DNA of 64,000 bases. It comes from JAMHWD01 sp035911135 (GTDB taxonomy: Bacteria > Pseudomonadota > Alphaproteobacteria > Micavibrionales > Micavibrionaceae). Every line of letters starts with the position of its first letter. The first letter of the stretch is position 1. The notes below the pieces were generated by a model. It had not been told where the DNA came from. It saw only the letters and a program-made list of their open reading frames with translations, and searched no databases. Shown piece after piece: positions 7,032 through 14,035 of the stretch. Position numbers and translations under genes: made by a program. The stretch spans positions 1-64,000 of the forward strand of contig JAMHWD010000040.1 of NCBI GenBank assembly GCA_035911135.1, given 5' to 3'.

Positions 7032-8016
7032 TTTTCTTGATGCCCTTCACGATTTTTTGGGCCATCTCGGCATAAGCTGTTTTAAGGCTTTCCGGCTCCA
7101 GCACCTCGGCTTCGCCTTCCCATGTCATCAAATACCAGCACATTTCCTTCCAGCCGCCAGCTGTAAAGCTGACCATTATTGAGCCATCTGGTTGCTCCTG
7201 TATGTCTTGGCTAGGATGAAAATAGTGATCCCTGACTTCATCGGCGACGGCAGCGGCAAATTTCCAGACAACTTTATAAGGCTCTTCCTGATACACACCG
7301 AAGGATCGCTCTGCATAGGTTTTCAAATCGAATTTAGGATCCTTGCAATAGCTGTCTGCCAGCAGCGTGATTTCCTTGATATTAGGCAAGCTGAAAGTTC
7401 GCAGGCTGTTGGCCTCATCGCACCAGGCGATAAGATAGTGTCGAACGCCGTACACAAAGCCGTAAGGGCAAACTACGCGCTCTGTAACGTCCCCTTTAAA
7501 GCGAGAGTGATATGTGATTTTAACTTTACGAAAACCTTTTATGGCTTCCCGCAAAATATACAGAACCTGCGGATTGATTCTTAGCTTCGGTCCTGGGCGC
7601 ATGGCATGGCCTTCGGCCTCCAGCAAAGCCTCCAGATCCGTTTCAATGCGATTGACGGCCTCCGGTCGCATCAAGCCTTTAAGTTTTAGCCATGTGCGGT
7701 TCAGGTTATCAGCGTGAATGCCTAAATTGTCTTTCCGCATCATGTCGATTGCCGTTTTGATTTCCGCCAGATCCTCGGCGGTCAAATGCAACATGCCGGA
7801 CAAAGATCCAGACGGAATCCTCCACCGTTTGGTTTTATCGTCCTGACGGTTTTCTTCGATCTGGGGGAATAGACGGAAAATGGCATCGCGCATGCGCTCG
7901 GCTGTCCGGCGACCAACGTCGAACTCTTCTTGAATGTCAGACAAGCCGATCCCTTCGGTTGACGCCTGCATCATCATGGCCAGCTGCAAAAGCTGCTCGG
8001 ATTTCTCGAAACGCAT
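7021..8016 (-). CDS. WYL-domain transcriptional regulator
   Basis: This 331-residue protein has an N-terminal winged helix (about 15-60: GIGLSDIQEEFDVGRRTAER), a central WYL ligand-sensing domain (about 165-235: KITYHSRF, then VYGVRHYLIAWCDE) and a C-terminal WCX-like extension. WYL regulators often control phage-defence operons. It is the first gene of the operon with DUF2779 and the zinc-ribbon gene, and is divergent from the restriction operon across a 190-bp region with an inverted repeat, so it could control both sides. Start chosen at ATG 8016; a TTG lies one codon upstream. Confidence 0.85.
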   Translation of the reverse strand: MRFEKSEQLLQLAMMMQASTEGIGLSDIQEEFDVGRRTAERMRDAIFRLFPQIEENRQDDKTKRWRIPSGSLSGMLHLTAEDLAEIKTAIDMMRKDNLGIHADNLNRTWLKLKGLMRPEAVNRIETDLEALLEAEGHAMRPGPKLRINPQVLYILREAIKGFRKVKITYHSRFKGDVTERVVCPYGFVYGVRHYLIAWCDEANSLRTFSLPNIKEITLLADSYCKDPKFDLKTYAERSFGVYQEEPYKVVWKFAAAVADEVRDHYFHPSQDIQEQPDGSIMVSFTAGGWKEMCWYLMTWEGEAEVLEPESLKTAYAEMAQKIVKGIKKNGS

Positions 8017-8055
8017 CAAATTGGCCTTTTCTAATTAACAACCCTAAATCACTTA

Positions 8056-8114
8056 TACGTCATTTTTGGACGTATTTAAATCTGGGGTTTTCAAATATGA
8101 CCGTTTCTGACGTA
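8056..8114. promoter_or_regulatory. Operator-like TACGTC/GACGTA repeats in the divergent promoter region
   Basis: TACGTC-N7-GACGTA (8056-8074) is a perfect inverted repeat, and another GACGTA half-site lies at 8109-8114. They sit between the WYL gene (-) and the restriction operon (+), where a dimeric regulator would control both. The binding protein, WYL or the small HTH, is inferred. Confidence 0.5.
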
Positions 8115-8204
8115 TGTTTGGTTTATATAGAAATAGTAGTTGATAGGTTCTCAATTTTTCCTTATTTTCTCATTTCAGCTTAAAGCAACAATGAGGGATG
8201 AGTC

Positions 8205-8384
8205 TTGGAAACGGACATACTTACCATAAGGGAGGTATCGGAATATTTAAAACTCGCTGAAAAGACGACTTACCGTCTGGCAGCAGAGGGCAAGATCCCG
8301 GCCTTCAAGGTTGGCGGCAGCTGGCGTTTCCGCAAGAGCGAAATTGATAGTTGGATTGAGAGCCAGAAGAAAGCGACCAAATAA
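8205..8384 (+). CDS. Small excisionase/MerR-type HTH protein
   Basis: This short gene of 59 residues starts at TTG 8205, because an in-frame stop lies just upstream and no ATG fits; GAGGGA precedes it by about 8 nt. The protein (TIREVSEYLKLAEKTTYRLA, then KIPAFKVGGSWRFRKSEIDS) is a typical helix-turn-helix DNA-binding domain of the excisionase/HTH_17 type. It ends 1 bp before the methyltransferase ATG, so it is the first gene of the restriction operon. A role as controller of the operon is likely, by analogy with C proteins of restriction systems. Confidence 0.75.
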   Translation: METDILTIREVSEYLKLAEKTTYRLAAEGKIPAFKVGGSWRFRKSEIDSWIESQKKATK

Positions 8385-8385
8385 A

Positions 8386-9921
8386 ATGAAGGAAGCATAT
8401 AAAGTTGTAGATGTCTTTGCAGGGCCGGGTGGATTAGGAGAAGGCTTTGCTGCTTTCGGATATGACACCGGAAAAAATCCCTTCAAATTAGCTGTCTCTA
8501 TAGAAAAGGAATCTTCCGCACACAGCACTTTATTATTACGCAGCTTTTATAGACAATTTCCACAGGACGACATCCCGCCGGAATACTGGTCTTATATCAG
8601 AGAAGAAATTTCAAAGGCCGAGCTGTTTAATTTATACCCCAAAGAATTCAAAGCCGCTGCCGACGAAGCCCAATGTATTGAGCTAGGAACAACGCCCGCC
8701 AAAGAAGTTAAAAATCTAATTAAACAAAGACTGAATGGTTGCGAAAAATGGGTACTGGTCGGCGGGCCTCCTTGCCAAGCTTATTCGCTTGTTGGCAGAT
8801 CCCGTATGCGCTCAACGAATCCTGACTTTGAGCAGGATGTCAGACATTTTCTTTATAAGGAATATCTGAGAATTATTGCAGACCATCGCCCACCTGTCTT
8901 TGTGATGGAAAACGTAAAAGGTCTTCTTTCCGCAAAGCATTCAGGCAAGAAAATAATTTATAACATACTGGAAGATTTGCGACGTCCAGATAAGGCAATC
9001 AGCGGCAGAAGCACGGGCTTAGGTTATAAGCTATTCTCACTGGTAGATGATCGCCCACCGGAAAGCTGTGAGCCTGAAAACTTCCTTGTTAAAGCAGAAA
9101 AATTTGGCATACCACAGGCTCGGCACAGAGTTTTGATTCTCGGCATAAGAGAAGACATTAATATGAGGCCGAGTGTTCTTACCCCCTCAGGCATGGTAAC
9201 TGTAAATCAGGCGATTGCTGATCTGCCAAAAATTCGAAGCCGCGTTTCCAAAGAAGAGGATTCGCTCGATATATGGCGCAACATTCTTAATTCCGTGACG
9301 GATGCACGATGGTACCACAAAGGTATGGCAAATGGTCTCCTGCCAGTTATTCAGCAGATAGATACTGCCCTTGAGAATTTGAAACAGAAGAATTATGGCA
9401 CCGGAGCAGAGTTTTTAACATACTCGCGGAAACCAAAAATTTATTCCGATTGGTATCGACACGGATGTGAAGGAATGATTTCCAATCATACTGGACGGAG
9501 CCACATGCGTAGTGATCTGCACCGTTATCTTTTTGCCTCATCATTTGCGGCCACAAATGGCAGAAGCATTCAGATTGATGATTTTCCAAAGGCACTTCTT
9601 CCAGCTCATAAAAATGTTCATGATGGCAGAGAGCAGGATCATTTTTCCGACCGCTTCCGGGTCCAGTTATCAGATCGACCGTCAACGACAATTACATCGC
9701 ACATTTCCAAAGATGGGCATTATTTCATCCATTATGACCCCGCCCAGTGCCGCAGCCTTACTGTAAGGGAAGCGGCCCGCCTCCAGACATTTCCTGACAG
9801 TTATAAATTTGAGGGCAATAAAACCTCCCAATACCATCAGGTCGGGAATGCTGTACCGCCGCTTCTGTCAATGCAGGTAGCAGAAATTGTCCATGATATT
9901 CTGAAACGTCTGAGGGTCTAG
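8386..9921 (+). CDS. DNA (cytosine-5) methyltransferase
   Basis: The 511-residue enzyme methylates cytosine at C5 using S-adenosylmethionine. Motif I VDVFAGPGGLGEGF (8-21) binds the cofactor, motif IV GGPPCQAYSL (126-135) holds the catalytic Cys, motif VI is VMENVKG (about 172) and motif VIII QARHRVLILG (about 243). A variable target-recognition part follows, then motif IX RPSTTI and motif X YHQVGNAVPPLL (482-493). All motifs are intact. The start is ATG 8386, since an upstream in-frame extension overlaps the HTH gene. It is followed 1 bp later by vsr, the usual partner of 5-methylcytosine enzymes. It protects host DNA in the MORC-type restriction operon; the recognition sequence is unknown. 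Confidence 0.95.
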   Translation: MKEAYKVVDVFAGPGGLGEGFAAFGYDTGKNPFKLAVSIEKESSAHSTLLLRSFYRQFPQDDIPPEYWSYIREEISKAELFNLYPKEFKAAADEAQCIELGTTPAKEVKNLIKQRLNGCEKWVLVGGPPCQAYSLVGRSRMRSTNPDFEQDVRHFLYKEYLRIIADHRPPVFVMENVKGLLSAKHSGKKIIYNILEDLRRPDKAISGRSTGLGYKLFSLVDDRPPESCEPENFLVKAEKFGIPQARHRVLILGIREDINMRPSVLTPSGMVTVNQAIADLPKIRSRVSKEEDSLDIWRNILNSVTDARWYHKGMANGLLPVIQQIDTALENLKQKNYGTGAEFLTYSRKPKIYSDWYRHGCEGMISNHTGRSHMRSDLHRYLFASSFAATNGRSIQIDDFPKALLPAHKNVHDGREQDHFSDRFRVQLSDRPSTTITSHISKDGHYFIHYDPAQCRSLTVREAARLQTFPDSYKFEGNKTSQYHQVGNAVPPLLSMQVAEIVHDILKRLRV

Positions 9922-9922
9922 C

Positions 9923-10384
9923 ATGGATAGAATAACTCAGGAAAGACGCAGCTGGAATATGTCACAGATCAGGGGAAAAAATACAAAACCTGAACTTGAT
10001 GTCAGATCTGCTTTGCATCGCCTGGGTTTCCGTTTCAGCTTACATCGCACAGATTTGCCAGGAAAACCTGATTTAGTGCTTCCCAAATATCATGCCACCA
10101 TCTTTGTGCATGGGTGCTTCTGGCATCGCCACAAGAGCTGTAAATTGGCGTATTCCCCAAAAACAAAGCAAGAATTCTGGCAGCAGAAATTTTCTAATAA
10201 CGTGGAGCGTGATAAACGTAACCTTGATGCTCTCACAGAGCTGGGATGGAATCCGATTGTTATCTGGGAATGTGAAATAAACCAGGATCTGAACGCAGCT
10301 ATCGAAAAAATCCGCGATATTCTTTTGAATAAGAATTCCCCTGCCTTGTCCAGCCATAAGCGTTATATGCGAGGCCGGATTTGA
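9923..10384 (+). CDS. vsr: Very short patch repair endonuclease Vsr
   Basis: Vsr nicks DNA at T:G mismatches arising when 5-methylcytosine deaminates. This 153-residue protein has the full family signature: SQIRGKNTKPELDVRSALHR, LPGKPDLVLPKY with the metal-binding Asp, and FVHGCFWHRHKSCK with zinc and active-site residues. Length is normal (E. coli Vsr is 156). It directly follows the methyltransferase and overlaps the next gene by 4 bp (TTGA). In this operon it may repair mutations at methylated sites; a restriction role has also been proposed for Vsr-like nucleases in MORC-type systems. Confidence 0.94.
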   Translation: MDRITQERRSWNMSQIRGKNTKPELDVRSALHRLGFRFSLHRTDLPGKPDLVLPKYHATIFVHGCFWHRHKSCKLAYSPKTKQEFWQQKFSNNVERDKRNLDALTELGWNPIVIWECEINQDLNAAIEKIRDILLNKNSPALSSHKRYMRGRI

Positions 10385-12522
10385 ACATTCCACAGGCACA
10401 GATGGAACAAATTCCACCATTATTCCGAATGGCGATTTCGAATGGAGTCAGCTCATCAGTTTCACATCTGATAGCCCGTGGGATTGATGTTAATGCCCGT
10501 GATGAAAAAGGCCGGACTGCGCTTATAATCGCAAGCACAAAAGGACACCTAGAAATATGCAGTATTCTTCTCCAACATGGGGCAAAGCCTGAATTAGAAG
10601 ATAACGATGGGAATTGCGCCCTTCTAGTGGCTGAAAAAAATGGCCATGATGAGGTCGCCGCGCTGTTGAGAGCGCGTCTGTCCAAGGAAGACGTGGAAGA
10701 AAATGCCGTTCCTTTAAAGATAGAAGTTAGCGAAGATACGCTTTTGTCACCCTCTGTTCCAATGGCTGTGAGCATAGATAATACTGAATTTCCTGATGCG
10801 ACCCTCTGGGAAGAGGACTATGATTCACCTGCTCCAGAAAATGATCTTCTGTGCTTGGCAGAAGCTGAAAAGCTGCAAATAGGAATTTCTGCACACACAC
10901 CTATTGATGTCGATGAGGACTGGTCTGACGTTGATATCAATCTGCCCGAAATCTTAAGGGCAACACGCAATAGCCTGCTGGAAAATGAAGATAAATGGCT
11001 ACCAGCGTTCCGTCATCTAATGACAGCAGGATTGCGTGATTCTGTTCTTAATGAAAAGCAGATAGAAGATGCCCTGGCTTACGATCTTGAGGATGAGGAT
11101 ATTGACCCCAACTGGGAACTGAAATTGCGCGTCGCAATTGAAGACATGGGCATATCAGTAACCGATGGCTTTGCACGTCCAGGGGATTTTTCTGATGATG
11201 ATTCAGTAGACTTCCTCGATACTGAGGTCGATGAATGCGTAGAACATTTCCGTAGCCTTATAATCGATGAGACCAGTGCGTATAATTTATATCTCGCTAA
11301 TGTCAGCAGAACTTCAATGCTTTCCCGCGATGATGAACTTAAGGCTGGACAAGCCATTGAAAGAGGCGCCCAGAGTGTTGTCGCTGCCATCGTACGCAGC
11401 CCCCTTGCAATGCAAAAATTCATGGATGTACTGGAAAAGATTATTTCTGGCGAAATTCAAATGGATGATATTGCTCATGCGGATGAAATAGATCCACTCA
11501 TTCAAAGTACCGACAGCACAAATGATGAGCCAGATGAAATTTATTCTGATGATGAAGACGATATCGTTACAGAAGCTAAAAATTACGAAAGCCTGCATGA
11601 AATTAAGGCTTTATATGAAGCCAACAGATCAGAAGAACTTGCCGCCGCAATCTTTCGTTTGAATCTTACTGAGCGTTTTATTGTCACGCTACAAGATACT
11701 GTCGCAAACGATAACAGCGTACCGGATGCCTTGGTCCTTCTTAAATCAGGTTTGAAACAGATGCGTACGGCGAGATCTCTGCTGGTTGAATCAAATTTAC
11801 GGTTGGTTCTTTATTTTGCCAAAAAATACAGCGGCCTCCCATTCCTAGACTTAGTTCAGGAAGGAAATATTGGACTTATGAAAGCTTCAGAAAGATTTGA
11901 TTATCGGCGAGGCGCAAAATTTTCTACTTATGCGGCATGGTGGATCCGTCAGGGAATTATGAGATCAATGAGCGACCAAGCTCTGACTATCCGCGTTCCT
12001 GTGCATATTAATGGTGATATGAGGAAAGTTAAACGCGCAATCGAGAATACCAGTGCGACTTCTGGTCAAGGCCCATCTGATGAAGCTCTGGCAACCGCTT
12101 TGTCTCTGTCCGTTGCCAAAATCCGCAAGATCCGCGCAATTCCAGATGAGCCGTTAAGCATAGAAGATCTATCGGCACACGGACTTCCAGATATCGTCAG
12201 TTTAATTAATGAGGAACAGCTTGATCCTGAAGAAGAGGAGATCATCCGATCCTTACAGCGCACTATCCGCAGAATGCTGACCAGCGTCGTAAATCCCAAA
12301 GAATCAACCATATTGTGCATGAGATTCGGGATAGGTGAATTTGATGAACATACATTAGAAGAGGTTGGACAAAAATACGGCGTCACTCGTGAACGGATCC
12401 GGCAGCTGGAAGCTAAGGCCATAAGGAAACTTTCCAACAAGCCGCACTCCCGCATACTCAGGCAGTTTTTTGACGCCCCTGTGAGATCAGAAAAAAACAA
12501 GGAGCAATTGGATGCGGCATAA
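10381..12522 (+). CDS. Ankyrin-repeat / sigma-70 fusion protein
   Basis: This 713-residue protein has about three ankyrin repeats (9-100; for example GRTALIIASTKGHLEICSIL), a long acidic linker, and then a complete sigma-70 body. Region 1.2 is at about 297-330 (SMLSRDDELKAGQAIE). Region 2 is at 461-545, with FLDLVQEGNIGLMKASERFD for core binding and KFSTYAAWWIRQGI for -10 recognition and melting. Region 3 follows, and the region 4.2 HTH TLEEVGQKYGVTRERIRQLE lies at 658-678. It should direct RNA polymerase. It overlaps vsr by 4 bp and the MORC-like gene by 11 bp, so it is an integral operon member. The start is TTG 10381; ATG 10402 is possible. Ankyrins may sense a partner protein. Promoter target unknown. 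Confidence 0.85.
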   Translation: MNIPQAQMEQIPPLFRMAISNGVSSSVSHLIARGIDVNARDEKGRTALIIASTKGHLEICSILLQHGAKPELEDNDGNCALLVAEKNGHDEVAALLRARLSKEDVEENAVPLKIEVSEDTLLSPSVPMAVSIDNTEFPDATLWEEDYDSPAPENDLLCLAEAEKLQIGISAHTPIDVDEDWSDVDINLPEILRATRNSLLENEDKWLPAFRHLMTAGLRDSVLNEKQIEDALAYDLEDEDIDPNWELKLRVAIEDMGISVTDGFARPGDFSDDDSVDFLDTEVDECVEHFRSLIIDETSAYNLYLANVSRTSMLSRDDELKAGQAIERGAQSVVAAIVRSPLAMQKFMDVLEKIISGEIQMDDIAHADEIDPLIQSTDSTNDEPDEIYSDDEDDIVTEAKNYESLHEIKALYEANRSEELAAAIFRLNLTERFIVTLQDTVANDNSVPDALVLLKSGLKQMRTARSLLVESNLRLVLYFAKKYSGLPFLDLVQEGNIGLMKASERFDYRRGAKFSTYAAWWIRQGIMRSMSDQALTIRVPVHINGDMRKVKRAIENTSATSGQGPSDEALATALSLSVAKIRKIRAIPDEPLSIEDLSAHGLPDIVSLINEEQLDPEEEEIIRSLQRTIRRMLTSVVNPKESTILCMRFGIGEFDEHTLEEVGQKYGVTRERIRQLEAKAIRKLSNKPHSRILRQFFDAPVRSEKNKEQLDAA

Positions 12523-14035
12523 AGTTCGCCACGCTCCGCCTCGCGCCAGCGCAATGATAGAAGCCCTTCGTGGGTTGGGCTATTCAACGGCCACGGCTCT
12601 TGCAGATGTCATTGACAACAGTATTGCAGCTTCGGCTGACAGAATTGACATCCAGGCTACATGGGCGGGAGAAAATAGCATTATATCTGTTCTTGATAAC
12701 GGAACAGGCATGAATGATGAGTCTTTGGAACGGGCAATGCGCCTCGGTGACAAGAGTCCCTTAGAAGAGCGTTCCAAAAACGATCTTGGCCGGTTTGGCC
12801 TTGGGCTTAAAACCGCCTCATTTTCCCAATGTCGAAGCGTAACAGTAGCAAGCAAATTTGACGGTACCACTTCCTGTTTGCGTTGGGATCTGGATGTCCT
12901 TTCACAAGCCAAAGACGATGGTTGGCATCTTCTTGAGGGGCCAGCAGCAGGATCGGAAATTTATCTTCTTCCCCTTGATAAATACCAGACAGGCACAATA
13001 GTGGTCTGGGAAAAGCTGGACCGTATTGTCACCGCAGGATTCAGTGACCAGGATTTCCTTGATCTGATCGACGTGATTGAGCGTCATTTGTCTATGGTTT
13101 TTCACCGATACCTGGAAAGATCACATTCAAAATTAGTGATAGCAATCAATGGCCGTCCGATTCTGCCTTGGGATCCGTTTCTTTTAGATCTTCCAACGGG
13201 GTGGAAATCACCTGTTCTTAGAATCCCTACGTCGAATGGAACCATAGAAGTTCAAGGCCATGTTCTTCCTCATAAAGATAAACTGGACCAGCAGCAGCAT
13301 GATAATGCGGCTGGCCCCGATGGCTGGACCTCACAGCAAGGATTCTATGTGTACCGCAATGAAAGATTACTGTTAGCTGGAAGCTGGCTTGGCTTGGGAC
13401 AGGGCCGTTCGTGGACGAAAGAAGAAGCTCACAGACTGGCAAGGATCAGACTGGATATTTCAAACACTGCTGATGCCGACTGGAAAATTGACATACGGAA
13501 ATCCACGGCGCGCCCCCCAGTGCTGGTTCGCGCACAATTGACACGTCTTGCAGAGGACGTACGATCACGAGCCAGACGCGTATTCGCTCACCGTGGCCAG
13601 ACGTTACGCTTTGGTGATTCACAGCCTATTACTCAAGCATGGCGTAGTGAACATTCCAACGGCGGGATGCGCTATAAAATCGATGAAAACCATCCGGCTG
13701 TCAGGGCGGTTCTCGATGAGGCCGGGGCGCTATCGCCTCAGATAAAGGCGATGTTACGAATCATCGAAGAGACAATACCAGTCCAAAGAATATGGCTGGA
13801 CACTACTGAGGCAAAAGAAACGCCATTCAGCCAGTTTGAAGGTACACCTTCAAATGAAGTTAAATCGGTGCTTAATGTGATGTACAAAAACCTTACTAAT
13901 AAAAGAGGTCTTTCTCCTGAAACTGCCCGTGAAAAATTAATGCATACCGAACCTTTTCAGAATTACCCAGATTTAGTAGCGGCGCTGCCAGATGTCCCGC
14001 AGAATGAAGGAGAACTAAATGAACAAAACAAATGA
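12512..14035 (+). CDS. MORC/MutL-like GHKL ATPase
   Basis: This 507-residue protein is an ATP-binding GHKL ATPase of the MORC-like group. The N box ADVIDNSIAA is at 31-40 (Mg-binding Asn), the G1 box DNGTGM at 62-67 and the G2 box GRFGLGLKTASFSQ at 93 onward. An S5-like second domain follows, with a basic region near WKIDIRKSTARPP (conserved Lys contacting ATP). Such ATPases clamp or loop DNA and are the core of a known class of restriction systems with Z1 helicases. It overlaps its neighbours by 11 and 17 bp. It probably couples DNA recognition to the nuclease encoded downstream. Confidence 0.9.
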   Translation: MRHKVRHAPPRASAMIEALRGLGYSTATALADVIDNSIAASADRIDIQATWAGENSIISVLDNGTGMNDESLERAMRLGDKSPLEERSKNDLGRFGLGLKTASFSQCRSVTVASKFDGTTSCLRWDLDVLSQAKDDGWHLLEGPAAGSEIYLLPLDKYQTGTIVVWEKLDRIVTAGFSDQDFLDLIDVIERHLSMVFHRYLERSHSKLVIAINGRPILPWDPFLLDLPTGWKSPVLRIPTSNGTIEVQGHVLPHKDKLDQQQHDNAAGPDGWTSQQGFYVYRNERLLLAGSWLGLGQGRSWTKEEAHRLARIRLDISNTADADWKIDIRKSTARPPVLVRAQLTRLAEDVRSRARRVFAHRGQTLRFGDSQPITQAWRSEHSNGGMRYKIDENHPAVRAVLDEAGALSPQIKAMLRIIEETIPVQRIWLDTTEAKETPFSQFEGTPSNEVKSVLNVMYKNLTNKRGLSPETAREKLMHTEPFQNYPDLVAALPDVPQNEGELNEQNK

